Assembly: GCA_945900965.1 (NCBI GenBank)
Contig: CAMDKM010000030.1
Coordinates: 1-41,389, forward strand
Origin: Bordetella parapertussis
GTDB lineage: Bacteria > Pseudomonadota > Gammaproteobacteria > Burkholderiales > JACQAP01
Length of the DNA: 41,389 nt
Reading direction: 5' to 3'
The position numbers were made by a program, and so were the translations under genes. Each line of letters starts with the position of its first letter. Within the stretch, counting starts at the first letter, position 1. Below are positions 23,387 through 32,123 of the stretch, one piece after another. Under the pieces are notes generated by a model. That model worked only from the letters and a program-made list of their open reading frames with translations. It was not told where the DNA came from and did not search any database.

Positions 23387-24387
23387 ATGTGCAAGTGCTC
23401 AAAGGCGGCATGCTTACCACGCTCCAGGACAGCGGCCGCCACGGCTTTCAGCACCTGGGCGTGCCGGTGTGCGGGGCAATGGACTTTTTCGCACACCGTG
23501 TGGCCAATTTGCTGGTGGGCAACGAAACCGACCAAGCGGCGCTCGAAATCACCTTGCAGGGTCCTCGGCTGCAATTCGATGGCGACGCTTTGTTCGCCAT
23601 TTGCGGCGCCGACCTGTCGCCCATGATCGGCGGTGTTGCGGTACCGGAAGGACGTCCGGTGCGCGTGCACGCGGGGGCGGTGCTGGATTTTGGCGCCTGC
23701 CTGAGCGGCTGCCGCGCCTACCTCGCGGTGCAGGGCGGATTTGCCGTGGCGCCGGTCATGGGCAGCCGCAGCACTTACGAAACCGCCCGGATCGGAGGTC
23801 TGGAAGGGCGGGCGCTGCGAAGCGGCGATGTTCTGCCGATCGGCACGGCGGCGCACCGCCTTTATCCCGGACTTATTGCCGATCTCGCGCATTCGGCTCG
23901 GGAGTTCTCTGTTCCAAAATGGTCGGTCAATCAACATAACGAAAAAATCGGCCGCAGTCCGCAGTTGATCCGCATTGTCTCCGGGCGCCACTGGGACGAT
24001 TTTCCGGCGCCGTCGCGAAAAATTCTCATTGATGCTCAATTCCGCGTGGCGGCCGATTCCAATCGCATGGGCTACCGGCTGACCGGCCCGAGCGTGGGCA
24101 TCGAATCGCTGCGCGCCATGGTCTCTGAAGCCGTAACCTTTGGCAGCATTCAGATACCGCACGGTGGTCAGCCGATCATCCTGATGGCCGATCGCCAGAC
24201 CATCGGCGGTTACCCCAAGGTGGCCGAAGTCGCCGGTGTGGATCTGCATTTGGCCGCGCAACTCAAACCCGGAGACCGTCTGAGATTCGAACTGGTGTCG
24301 CTCGCCCTGGCCCAGGCCCTTTGGCTGAAACGCGAACAAGAAATCCTGGCCATCACCGAGGCCATCGATCACCACCTCGCGCAATGA
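23383..24387 (+). CDS. pxpC: 5-oxoprolinase subunit C
   Basis: A 334-residue KipA/carboxyltransferase-like subunit that pairs with PxpB. Visible blocks are VLKGGMLTTLQDSGRHGFQH, VCGAMDFFAHRVANLLVGN, GCRAYLAVQGGF, and near the C-terminus MGYRLTGP and QIPHGGQPIILMADRQTIGG. Length is normal for PxpC. Both ends overlap neighbours by four bases (ATGA with pxpB, ATGA with pxpA), so the three genes are one translational unit. Confidence 0.9.
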   Translation: MNVQVLKGGMLTTLQDSGRHGFQHLGVPVCGAMDFFAHRVANLLVGNETDQAALEITLQGPRLQFDGDALFAICGADLSPMIGGVAVPEGRPVRVHAGAVLDFGACLSGCRAYLAVQGGFAVAPVMGSRSTYETARIGGLEGRALRSGDVLPIGTAAHRLYPGLIADLAHSAREFSVPKWSVNQHNEKIGRSPQLIRIVSGRHWDDFPAPSRKILIDAQFRVAADSNRMGYRLTGPSVGIESLRAMVSEAVTFGSIQIPHGGQPIILMADRQTIGGYPKVAEVAGVDLHLAAQLKPGDRLRFELVSLALAQALWLKREQEILAITEAIDHHLAQ

Positions 24388-25145
24388 AGACTCTGGATCT
24401 GAACTGCGACATGGGTGAAGGATTCGGCGCCTGGAAAATGGGCGAAGATGCCGCCCTGCTCGATAACGTCACCTCGGCCAACATTGCCTGCGGTTTCCAC
24501 GCCGGGGATCCCGGCACCATGCGACGCACGGTTTCGCTGGCAATGAGCAAGAATGTCGCACTCGGTGCCCATCCTTCGTTGCCCGACCTCCAGGGCTTCG
24601 GAAGGCGAACCATGAGCGTGAGTGCCGAGGAAGTTCGCGACTTGATCATCTATCAGGTGGGCGCACTGGCGGGCACGGCACGCGCGCTCGGTGGAACGCT
24701 CTCACATGTCAAACCCCATGGCGCGCTCTACAACATGGCAGCCGAAAACCCTGCCCTGGCGCGCGCCATTGCCGAAGCGATAAAAGCCATCGATTCCACG
24801 CTGATCCTTTTCGCCCTGGCGGACAGTGAATTGCTGCGAGCCGGGGCACAGGCCGGCCTGCGCGTCGCCTCCGAGGTTTTCGCCGACCGGACTTATCAGT
24901 CCGACGGCAGCCTGACTCCACGCACCGACCCCGATGCCTTGATCCAGGATACCGGCACTGCGATCGCCCAGGTACGCCATATGGTCAGCCAGGGTTTCGT
25001 ACGCAGCATTCAAGGCATCGACGTGCCCGTCACCGCCGATACGCTCTGCATTCATGGCGATCAGCCGGACGCGGTGGAATTTTCCCGCAAGATCCGCGCG
25101 GCCCTTGAAGCCGACGGCGTTCGGATCACTCGCATGGGTGGTTAG
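24384..25145 (+). CDS. pxpA: 5-oxoprolinase subunit A (LamB/YcsF family)
   Basis: A 253-residue LamB/YcsF-type subunit that opens the lactam ring activated by PxpBC. The signature LNCDMGEGFG is at residues 5-14, then ANIACGFHAGDPGTM, HPSLPDLQGFGRR, KPHGALYNMA and SEVFADRTYQSDGSLTPR. Complete, last gene of the run. By family knowledge PxpABC clears 5-oxoproline, a damage product of glutamine and of gamma-glutamyl compounds, which may tie it to the gamma-glutamyl ligase at 8.7 kb (inference). Confidence 0.92.
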   Translation: MKTLDLNCDMGEGFGAWKMGEDAALLDNVTSANIACGFHAGDPGTMRRTVSLAMSKNVALGAHPSLPDLQGFGRRTMSVSAEEVRDLIIYQVGALAGTARALGGTLSHVKPHGALYNMAAENPALARAIAEAIKAIDSTLILFALADSELLRAGAQAGLRVASEVFADRTYQSDGSLTPRTDPDALIQDTGTAIAQVRHMVSQGFVRSIQGIDVPVTADTLCIHGDQPDAVEFSRKIRAALEADGVRITRMGG

Positions 25146-25162
25146 AGTCTAAAGAAAAATTC

Positions 25163-25301
25163 GACGCAAAGGCGCAAAGGCGCAAAGAAAGACAAGAGAA
25201 TTGCTGATCCCAATACGGCATACTGGCTGGACACTAAATTCGTATTTCCTTTTTTTACTTTCTAGCACTTGTTTTTCTTTGCGTCTTTGCGCCTTTGCGT
25301 C
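25163..25301. repeat. 28-bp inverted repeat of the GCAAAGGCGCAAAG type
   Basis: The left arm (25163-25190) and right arm (25274-25301) are reverse complements with a single mismatch, separated by 83 bases. The arms are made of seven-to-nine base CGCAAAGG units. A transcript from pxpA into the next gene could fold into a long stem here, placed as a terminator or RNA-processing site. The right arm ends 27 bases before the SDR start codon. Confidence 0.75.
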
Positions 25302-25328
25302 AAGGTTTTGTTTTCGGGGGAAATGACA

Positions 25329-26114
25329 ATGCAGGATGAACTGTTTTCGGTGGACGGTCAGGTTGTGCTGGTATCGGGCGGCAGCCGTGGAATTGGCCGG
25401 GCGCTGGCCCAGGGTTTTGCCGACCGTGACGCCCAGGTGATTATCGCGGGCCGCGAGGCTGAAACGCTGGCCGCCACGGCGCAGGAAATATCCCACGGCA
25501 CCCATCCCGTTGCGTACGAAGTGTGCGACGTGGCCAAGCCGGAGGAGGTCACGGCGCTGGTCTCCCGGGTCATCGAAAAATACAGCCGCATCGATACCCT
25601 GCTCAATGTCGCCGGCGTGAACAAACGCATGAAGGCGGAACAGTACACGATCGAGGAATACGACTGGATCGTGGACATCAATTTGCGCGGCGCCTTTGTC
25701 ATCGCGCAAGCGGCAGGCCGTCACATGATCGAACGCAAATCCGGGCAGATCATCAATATCGACTCCCTCAACACATACGCACCGCTGACCGGGGTGGCCC
25801 CTTACGCAATGAGCAAGGCCGGCGTATTGATGATGACCCGGGCACTGGCCAACGAGTGGGGAAAACACGGGGTACGGGTCAACTCGATTGCGCCGGGTTT
25901 TTTTCCGACCGCCCTCACAGGCAAGATGTGGTCCCAGGAAAAAATGCTTAACTGGGCGCACGTCAATACGCCGCTCGGCAAGCTTGGCGACGTGGAAGAT
26001 CTGGTGGGCGCGGCCATTTTTCTTGCCTCGCCCGCCTCGGCCTTCGTCACTGGGCAAACCCTGCGCGTCGATGGCGGTTTCACGGCGGGCATCAGTTGGC
26101 CGATGGACCTGTAG
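25329..26114 (+). CDS. Short-chain dehydrogenase/reductase (gluconate 5-dehydrogenase-like)
   Basis: A 261-residue classical SDR with intact catalytic residues: cofactor motif GGSRGIG near residue 18, NVAG near 94, the active-site serine in NIDSLN and Tyr-x-x-x-Lys as YAMSK. The C-terminal DGGFTAG block is also standard. It oxidises or reduces a sugar acid or similar alcohol. The ATG at 25329 is preferred over 25323 because the GGGGG (25316-25320) is then at a normal distance. Leads a plus-strand run that continues with pldA 38 bases on. Unlike the SDR at 855-1640, this one has the full catalytic set. Confidence 0.88.
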   Translation: MQDELFSVDGQVVLVSGGSRGIGRALAQGFADRDAQVIIAGREAETLAATAQEISHGTHPVAYEVCDVAKPEEVTALVSRVIEKYSRIDTLLNVAGVNKRMKAEQYTIEEYDWIVDINLRGAFVIAQAAGRHMIERKSGQIINIDSLNTYAPLTGVAPYAMSKAGVLMMTRALANEWGKHGVRVNSIAPGFFPTALTGKMWSQEKMLNWAHVNTPLGKLGDVEDLVGAAIFLASPASAFVTGQTLRVDGGFTAGISWPMDL

Positions 26115-26152
26115 CCATCGGACATTGCGGCGGCGTTCGTGCGGGCATCGTG

Positions 26153-27289
26153 ATGCGTGGATTAGTGTGGCTGATTTTGATCGGCCTCGGCTGCGTCGCA
26201 CGCGCGGAGTGGCTGATTGTTCCCGATCAGACTACGGTTGTCGCCGGGTCCGGCATCGAACTGACGCTTATGCTGGTAAATGATTCTGCCCAGACTCGTA
26301 CCGTAAGTGCCCCCGCACAAATCACGCTCAAGCCCCGCGGAACATCACCGCAGACTCTGGTGCTGCACCCCCTTAATGCGTCTGCGTCGACGGAACTTGC
26401 GCCGGGCGCCATGGTGCGCGTTCGGTACGCAGGAAAACTGCCGGCAGATTTGTCGGGAGAGGTGATATTGGAAACATCAGACGTTTCGTCGTATCCGCTG
26501 TTTCTGTCGATCGCCGCCACTCCGCCTGCGGCAGTACCAGTGGAAAATCCGCCGCGGCCCGATGTCGATGCGGAGCGTTTCGCCGCAGCCTATTCCCCCT
26601 ATGAGCCAAACTATATTTCGGCCGGATCGGTCGGCCCGACCAACGCCCGGTTCCAGGTCAGCCTGAAATTCCGCGTATTCAATCCCAATACCCGCACGCC
26701 CATGCTGGAGAAGCTCTACCTGAGTTATTCCCAGACTTCGCTGTGGGATCTGTCGTCCAACTCCAAACCGTTTCGCGATTCCAGTTACCGGCCCAGCGTA
26801 TTTTTCCTGGACGACGAAATCCAGCAATGGCCCTGGCGCGATTCCAGACTCGGGTTGCAAGGCGGTTTCGAGCACGAATCCAACGGCAAAGACGGCGCCT
26901 CGTCCCGAAGTATCAATACCTTTTTTGTAAGGCCGACCCTGACCTTTCCTCTGCAAGGAGATTATTTCATTTCCTTGTCGCCGAAATTTTTTGCCTACCA
27001 GAACAAGGATGAAAACCCCGATATTCCCGACTACCGGGGTTATGCCGACCTGTTGGTCAAATGGGGAGAAACTGACGGTTTTCAGATGGCCGCCCTGTTT
27101 CGCCAGGGAAACCAGGCCGCTCGTCACAGCGTACTGGTGGACCTTTCCTACCCGCTAAAGCGCCCGACCTTCGGCAATCTTGGCGGGTACCTGCACATGC
27201 AGATTTTCGACGGCTATGGCGAAAGCCTGATCGAATACAACGGGAAGTCCCGCACGCAATTTCGAATCGGACTGATGATTACACGTTAA
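26153..27289 (+). CDS. pldA: Outer-membrane phospholipase A
   Basis: A 378-residue secreted protein with a signal peptide (residues 1-18, ARA cut) and a C-terminal beta-barrel of OMPLA type, ending in a short aromatic/basic strand (RIGLMITR). The catalytic triad is clear: His241 and Ser243 in FEHESNGKD, Asn255 in RSINTFF, with the same 2- and 14-residue spacing as His142-Ser144-Asn156 of E. coli PldA. An N-terminal domain of about 120 residues before the barrel, with a beta-sandwich look, is longer than in E. coli. It hydrolyses phospholipids mislocalised to the outer leaflet. The ATG at 26153 starts the signal peptide; ribosome site weak. Confidence 0.88.
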   Translation: MRGLVWLILIGLGCVARAEWLIVPDQTTVVAGSGIELTLMLVNDSAQTRTVSAPAQITLKPRGTSPQTLVLHPLNASASTELAPGAMVRVRYAGKLPADLSGEVILETSDVSSYPLFLSIAATPPAAVPVENPPRPDVDAERFAAAYSPYEPNYISAGSVGPTNARFQVSLKFRVFNPNTRTPMLEKLYLSYSQTSLWDLSSNSKPFRDSSYRPSVFFLDDEIQQWPWRDSRLGLQGGFEHESNGKDGASSRSINTFFVRPTLTFPLQGDYFISLSPKFFAYQNKDENPDIPDYRGYADLLVKWGETDGFQMAALFRQGNQAARHSVLVDLSYPLKRPTFGNLGGYLHMQIFDGYGESLIEYNGKSRTQFRIGLMITR

Positions 27290-27347
27290 GGGGCATTGCT
27301 GTACATTTGGCATTTCCAGTCGAGGAATCAGCTTGGAGACATTGTCG

Positions 27348-27764
27348 ATGCGTAACGCCGCGATCCTGATATTTTGTATGCTCTCCCTCCCGACCGGCGC
27401 AGAAGTGCTTTGCCCGGACAGCATTGAAGTCAATCAGCAGGCTACGACACCCAGCAGCGAATGGTCCGTGTCCGTGTCGCCGCCGCCCTATAAGCTGGTC
27501 GGCATCACGGTGTACGATGGCCCGCCTGCGCAAAACCGGAGGGTGAGGTCTTTTCAGACCCATGGCGGAAAAGGCGAGTTGAGAGTGTCCTGGCGTTTGC
27601 CACAAAGCCGGCGCAACTTTCATTTGGTCTGCGACTACGAGCGCACCGCCGCGAATCTGATGACCGTACTACCGCCGGGCGTCACCGGCTGCAACGCGGT
27701 ATTCGATCGGCGGGTTCGATACGGCATGGAAGGCATGGCAGTGAAACGAATGGTGTGCAACTGA
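27348..27764 (+). CDS. STY0301-like secreted protein
   Basis: A 138-residue protein with a signal peptide (about 1-18). The mature part has the spaced pattern LCPDSIEV, GITVYDGPP, SWRLPQS, FHLVCDYERT, LPPGVTGCNAVFD and a final MVCN, matching small STY0301-family secreted proteins of unknown function (recognised from memory). Four cysteines could form two disulfides. GGAG lies about nine bases before the ATG at 27348. Its TGA stop overlaps the next start as ATGATG-like TGATG, so it is coupled to the DsbA-like gene, a possible folding catalyst (inference). Confidence 0.6.
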   Translation: MRNAAILIFCMLSLPTGAEVLCPDSIEVNQQATTPSSEWSVSVSPPPYKLVGITVYDGPPAQNRRVRSFQTHGGKGELRVSWRLPQSRRNFHLVCDYERTAANLMTVLPPGVTGCNAVFDRRVRYGMEGMAVKRMVCN

Positions 27765-28444
27765 TGGATAAAAACCAAGTTATGCGAATCGATGTTATTT
27801 CCGACGTGGTATGCCCCTGGTGCTACATCGGCAAGCGCAACCTGGAATCGGCTTTGTCCCAGTGGCAGGGCAGGCACGTGGACGAACCTGTTCCCGAGGT
27901 CATATGGCACCCCTTTCAGCTCAACCCGCAACTGCCGGAAAATGGCGTGCCGCGCCGCGAATATCTCGAGCAAAAATTCGGCGGGCCGGATCGCGCCAGG
28001 GAGATTTATGCGCGGGTTACGGCGGCCGGTGCGCGCGCCGGTATCGCCTTCGACTTCGATCGAATCGAGGTACAGCCGAACACGGTGAATCCGCATCGGC
28101 TGCTTCACTTCGCCGCGGAACGCGGCAGCCAGAACGCCATGGCCGAGACGTTATTTGAAGGATATTTTCTCCATGCGGCGAATCTCACCCGGAAGGCCAC
28201 CCTGGCCGAGCTTGCCGCCAACGCGGGATTCGATCGCGACCAGGTTACCGCCTACCTCGAAAGCGATCAGGATCGCGAACTGATTGAGGAACAGGATCGG
28301 CGCGCGCGTGCCACGGGCGTGGAAGGCGTGCCCTTCTTCATTTTTGGGCAGCGCTATGCTTTGTCCGGCGCGCAACCGCCGGAAGTTATCCTGGAAGTGA
28401 TGGAAAAAGTGCGCGCCGACGAATCGGCCGCGGTCGCGCCGTAA
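27764..28444 (+). CDS. DsbA/FrnE-family thiol oxidoreductase
   Basis: A 226-residue thioredoxin-fold protein with helical insertion, of the FrnE/2-hydroxychromene isomerase-like branch. The active site Cys17-Pro-Trp-Cys20 is in VVCPWCYIGKRN; the cis-proline block is GVEGVPFFIF near 187. No signal peptide, so it is probably cytoplasmic. Start at 27764 overlaps the previous stop (TGATG); a second ATG at 27782 is possible. Confidence 0.85.
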   Translation: MDKNQVMRIDVISDVVCPWCYIGKRNLESALSQWQGRHVDEPVPEVIWHPFQLNPQLPENGVPRREYLEQKFGGPDRAREIYARVTAAGARAGIAFDFDRIEVQPNTVNPHRLLHFAAERGSQNAMAETLFEGYFLHAANLTRKATLAELAANAGFDRDQVTAYLESDQDRELIEEQDRRARATGVEGVPFFIFGQRYALSGAQPPEVILEVMEKVRADESAAVAP

Positions 28445-28493
28445 CGCTGCGGACCCTCATTCGGCGCCAGACGCTCCTCGCAAAGTCGATGCG

Positions 28494-29342
28494 ATGTATC
28501 TCATTACCTGGAACATCCAGTGGGGACGCGGGATCGACGGAATCGTGGATCTGGGGCGCATTGCACGTACGGCGCGGGAGATGGCGGATTTCGACGTGTT
28601 GTGTTTGCAGGAAGTTGCAATCAATTTCCCGGGCCTGCCGGGCAACCGTGGTGAAGCTGGGGTCGCGGAATTATCTCGTCTGCTCCCGGAATACAGCGCG
28701 CATTTTGGCTCTGCCACCGACGTACCGGATAGCCGAGGTCGCCGCAGTCAGTTCGGCAACCTGATTTTTTCAAGGCTTCCCGTTTTCCAGGTATTCCGCC
28801 ATCTGCTGCCATGGCCGGCCGATCCCGACGTCAAGAGCATGCAACGCGGCGCGCTTGAAGTGGTTGCGTCCGCACCCTGGGGCCCCTTGCGTATCCTCAC
28901 TACCCACCTGGAATATTATTCTCCGGCACAGCGCACGGCCCAGGTTGACGCACTGCGCCACCTGCATGCCGAGGCCTGCAACCACGCCCAATCACCGCGC
29001 AAGGACGGCGAATCGGGGGAGCCCTTCGAATCGACGCCCCGCCCAGCGTCCGCAATCCTCACCGGAGATTTTAATTTCCAGCCTGGCTCGCCGGAATACT
29101 TTCGCCTGGTCGAACCATTCTCCGGCGACACGCCGGCGCTACTCGACGCCTGGTCCGTGGCCCATGCGCGAACACCACATCCACCGACAGCCGGCGTACA
29201 TGAAAACAGTTGGGCCAAGGCACCCTATTGCTGCGATTTTTTGTTTATCACAGCCAATCTCGCTCCTCGCCTGCGGCACATTGCCGTCAACACGAATACG
29301 CAAGCATCGGATCACCAGCCGCTCCTTCTGGAAGTCGGCTAG
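28494..29342 (+). CDS. Endonuclease/exonuclease/phosphatase-family protein
   Basis: A 282-residue metal-dependent phosphoesterase. Conserved elements are in order: ITWNIQWG (N-terminal Asn), VLCLQEV (metal Glu), TTHLEYYSPAQR (His), GDFNFQPGS (Asp/Asn) and the C-terminal SDHQPLLLEV (Asp-His). The family includes DNases, sphingomyelinases and inositol phosphatases, and none can be preferred. No signal peptide. Last of the plus-strand run, convergent with the cupin gene. Confidence 0.85.
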   Translation: MYLITWNIQWGRGIDGIVDLGRIARTAREMADFDVLCLQEVAINFPGLPGNRGEAGVAELSRLLPEYSAHFGSATDVPDSRGRRSQFGNLIFSRLPVFQVFRHLLPWPADPDVKSMQRGALEVVASAPWGPLRILTTHLEYYSPAQRTAQVDALRHLHAEACNHAQSPRKDGESGEPFESTPRPASAILTGDFNFQPGSPEYFRLVEPFSGDTPALLDAWSVAHARTPHPPTAGVHENSWAKAPYCCDFLFITANLAPRLRHIAVNTNTQASDHQPLLLEVG

Positions 29343-29399
29343 CCGCGGCAGGCAAGGCCATTCAGCGCCGTCCCGGATCTTCACACAGCGTCACTGGAA

Positions 29400-29894
29400 T
29401 TATTTTTTGGTGGGATCATCGGCGAAATTCACGTACACCGTGCCCGTGGGTCCGGTGCCGGTAACGTACAACGTGACACCTTCGTCCCCGGTCATGGCAA
29501 AGTGGTTATCGTTCGGTGGTTCGGTATAAAGGCTACCCGCCGGCAGTGCCTTTAACTTGTTTTCGTCGAATATGTCGCCGTGTGCAAAAAAGAATGCCCC
29601 CGCCACCACAACTCCCACGCGATTATCGGGATGCGCGTGAGGTTTGATCGTGATGTTGGGGCCGGCCTTGATGACCATTGTGTACAAGCCCGCTTTCTTC
29701 GGATCTCCTGACAACACCTTCACCTGCAATCCACCAACGCCAGAAGTTCCGGTCTGGCCGGCGGTGGGTAACGGGAATTCGATCTCGCCCGGGGTAAGCC
29801 GCAGTTGTGGCGGCGTGTCTTGCGCCTGCGTACGGATACCCGCAGCAAACGATAGACAGACCATGGCCGCTTGAAACAGATTTGATGTTTTCAT
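29400..29894 (-). CDS. Secreted cupin-domain protein
   Basis: A 164-residue periplasmic or secreted protein with a signal peptide (residues 1-24, TQAQD) and one cupin barrel. The first cupin motif is seen as PHAHPDNRVGVVVAG, with two metal-binding histidines, and the second as the later NDNHFAMTGDEG. Relatives are small single-domain cupins of unknown activity. The ATG at 29894 has GAGGAGAAA at normal distance; an in-frame extension to 30026 has no basis. Convergent with the preceding phosphoesterase gene. Confidence 0.8.
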   Translation of the reverse strand: MKTSNLFQAAMVCLSFAAGIRTQAQDTPPQLRLTPGEIEFPLPTAGQTGTSGVGGLQVKVLSGDPKKAGLYTMVIKAGPNITIKPHAHPDNRVGVVVAGAFFFAHGDIFDENKLKALPAGSLYTEPPNDNHFAMTGDEGVTLYVTGTGPTGTVYVNFADDPTKK

Positions 29895-30115
29895 GTGGTT
29901 TCTCCTCGACAGCAGGCACTGGCAAATCGGTCGCTTTCTACGGTCACACGCGCCGATGAGTTTTTTTGGCAGGGAAATTTCGAAAACGACGATTGAAATC
30001 AGGTACCGTTGTTCCACCTGCCTCAACGACTACACTCAAATTTCTTCACAAGTTGCGGAACAACCCGGCGCCGTCGCCGCGCCAGTACTGCAATCGGACG
30101 AGTTGGATGCCGAAG

Positions 30116-30838
30116 CTAGCATGCTCGCCCTAAACGACTACGAAGCTGAAAAACATTTTCAGTTTCCTTCTGTAACTGAGGCGGCTGTTGCCCTTCGACC
30201 CATTGAGCAATGGGGCGAAATTGCTCGCATTCGGACTCGGCCAATGGCAGATCCATTTCGAAGATTCCCACGCCCGTTTCGACTGCCTTGAGAAACATGT
30301 CCGAATCGCTCAGCCGGGCCAGCAGAGGCAAACTCAAGGCCTTGAGAAAACGTTCCAGCGGCTCATAAGTAGGCATGGAATTGCGAACCCGGTTGGCGAT
30401 GACTCCCAGACGAATATTGCGTGTCCGCACCCTGCCGGAAAGCAGCAAGTCACGGATAAAATTCGCGGTTGCATGAATGTCGATCATGGACGGCGCAACC
30501 GGAATAACGACGCAGTCCGCCCGGCCAAGCAATTCCTGCAGAAGTAAACCAGAGGCGCCAGCAGGCGCATCGACAACAAGCTGCTGCGTTTCCGCGGGGA
30601 CATACATCTCGATACCGCGCAGCCGTGGTCCGCGCTGCGGAGCGGCGTTGGCGCCATGAATGCGGGGACGCGAGGATTGACGAATGCGCAGCCAGTTTAG
30701 GCTCGACCCCTGGGGGTCGTAGTCCATGATGGCAACAGCGATTGCTTTTGCCGCGAAATAGCTCGCCAGACTGGTCGTCACAGTCGTCTTTCCCGACCCG
30801 CCTTTCGGATTGATCACGAGCGTTGTATTCATTCGCAC
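30116..30838 (-). CDS. ParA/MinD-family ATPase, orphan
   Basis: A 240-residue deviant-Walker ATPase. The P-loop KGGSGKTT is at residues 12-19 with the signature lysine, Walker A' in IMDYDPQGSS and Walker B-like VVDAPAG near 90. No ParB gene or parS-like cluster is visible nearby, so the cargo is unknown; such small solitary ParA proteins may position protein clusters rather than plasmids (inference). GTG at 30838 was kept because AGGGG lies eight bases upstream; ATG at 30832 is an alternative. Confidence 0.82.
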   Translation of the reverse strand: MRMNTTLVINPKGGSGKTTVTTSLASYFAAKAIAVAIMDYDPQGSSLNWLRIRQSSRPRIHGANAAPQRGPRLRGIEMYVPAETQQLVVDAPAGASGLLLQELLGRADCVVIPVAPSMIDIHATANFIRDLLLSGRVRTRNIRLGVIANRVRNSMPTYEPLERFLKALSLPLLARLSDSDMFLKAVETGVGIFEMDLPLAESECEQFRPIAQWVEGQQPPQLQKETENVFQLRSRLGRAC

Positions 30839-31154
30839 GATCGGCGCCCCTGAAGAAAATCGCCCTCGCTCGCCACCGCGAGACCCATGGATTATGGCAT
30901 GAGGCCACCATCCAGCGATAGGACAAAGCAGTTTGGTCGCGAACTGTTTGTGTGCCCCGGCTTAGGGTAATTGCGCATCGAACCCCGGCCCAGTATGAGA
31001 GACGAAAACCAAACGCTTGACTCGATCCAACGATATATCCATTCGTACAAGTCACTTGGCAAAGCCGTGCAAAGATGGGATGCGATCCAGGTTCAATACC
31101 TCGCATCCCCAAAGAAGTGACATCGAGGGAATTACCAATTTCGGAGCGATTGGT
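30839..31154. other. Gap upstream of parA with a 9-bp hairpin
   Basis: No gene was found in this 316-base gap between two minus-strand genes. GGGATGCGA (31077-31085) and TCGCATCCC (31101-31109) form a perfect 9-bp stem with an inner AGG/CCT pairing, 46 bases after the dusC stop, followed on the minus strand by ATCTTTG. It is a plausible terminator or processing site for dusC. The GGTTCAATACC loop looks superficially like a tRNA T-arm. Confidence 0.4.
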
Positions 31155-32123
31155 TTAGTACGAATTACCCTGACCGGCAAACAATGCCCGGCTGACCTGC
31201 GCCGGATCGGTAAGCGTGCGGATAGTCGCATAAGCCCTCTGGGCTTCAGGATAACGACGGCGCAGGAAGTTGAGCCACTGTTTGAGTCTGCCCGCCCGAT
31301 GCGCGGGCAGCAGTCGGGAATTGACGATCTGCCAGAACTCCGCCAGCCGCGGCTGCAGCGTCTCCCAGACCAATGCGTGATTCGTACCCGAAGACCCCGC
31401 TTCATCGTGGGTTTTGATCGCCAGTGCCAGCCCGGGGTCACTCACCATGCCCCGCCCCAGCATCAAGGCATCACAGCCCGACAGGGCGCGGCAGCGCAAG
31501 GCATCCTCCAGATTCCATATCTCGCCGTTGGCGATCACCGGAATGCTCACGACCGCGCGAATTTCCTGGATACGCTCCCAGTAAGCGGGCGGCCGATAAC
31601 CGTCCGCCTTGGTTCGAGCGTGCACCACCACTTCGTCTGCCCCGCCAGAAGCGATAGCCAAGGCACAATCCAGCGTACGTGTGGCATCCAGATAGCCTAG
31701 GCGCATCTTGGCGGAAACCGGCAGATGCCTGGGTACAACCTGTCGTACTGCGGCGACAATTTTGGCGATAAGTTCCGGCTCGTCCAGCAACACTGCTCCG
31801 CCGCGATGGCGATTTACGCCTTTTGCCGGGCAACCAAAGTTAAGGTCGATGCCGGCCGGACCCAGGGCCGCCAGTTTGGCGGCGTTTTCTGCCAGGCATA
31901 CTGGGTCGGAACCCATCAATTGCACCCTCACCGGCACTCCGGCCGGTGTGCGACCGCCATGATCGAGCTCGGGCACTATCCGGCGAAACACATGATCAGG
32001 CAGCAAGGTGCCGGTCACACGAATGAACTCCGACACACAGCGGTCAATGCCTCCCACCCGCGTCAGAATGTCGCGCAATACAAAATCGAGCAGCCCTTCC
32101 ATGGGCGCGAGCAGGATGGTCAT
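31155..32123 (-). CDS. dusC: tRNA-dihydrouridine synthase C
   Basis: A 322-residue FMN enzyme that reduces uridine 16 of tRNA to dihydrouridine. The N-terminal LLAPMEGLLDFVLRD, the active-site block FGCPAKGVNRHRGGA (catalytic Cys) near 95, KMRLGY, VHARTKADGY and NGEIW are present; the VNRHRGGA form of the cysteine loop is typical of the DusC branch rather than DusA or DusB. Length is normal for DusC. The ATG at 32123 is a close match to the family start. Confidence 0.92.
   Translation of the reverse strand: MTILLAPMEGLLDFVLRDILTRVGGIDRCVSEFIRVTGTLLPDHVFRRIVPELDHGGRTPAGVPVRVQLMGSDPVCLAENAAKLAALGPAGIDLNFGCPAKGVNRHRGGAVLLDEPELIAKIVAAVRQVVPRHLPVSAKMRLGYLDATRTLDCALAIASGGADEVVVHARTKADGYRPPAYWERIQEIRAVVSIPVIANGEIWNLEDALRCRALSGCDALMLGRGMVSDPGLALAIKTHDEAGSSGTNHALVWETLQPRLAEFWQIVNSRLLPAHRAGRLKQWLNFLRRRYPEAQRAYATIRTLTDPAQVSRALFAGQGNSY

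Noticed and set aside
22691-25145. pxpBCA as biotin-dependent carboxylase or allophanate hydrolase genes
   Set aside because: The B and C subunits resemble those families, but the adjacent LamB/YcsF gene and the ATGA-coupled order are diagnostic of 5-oxoprolinase.
31077-31110. A tRNA gene
   Set aside because: Only an acceptor-like stem and a T-arm-like loop are present; there is no D-arm or anticodon arm.
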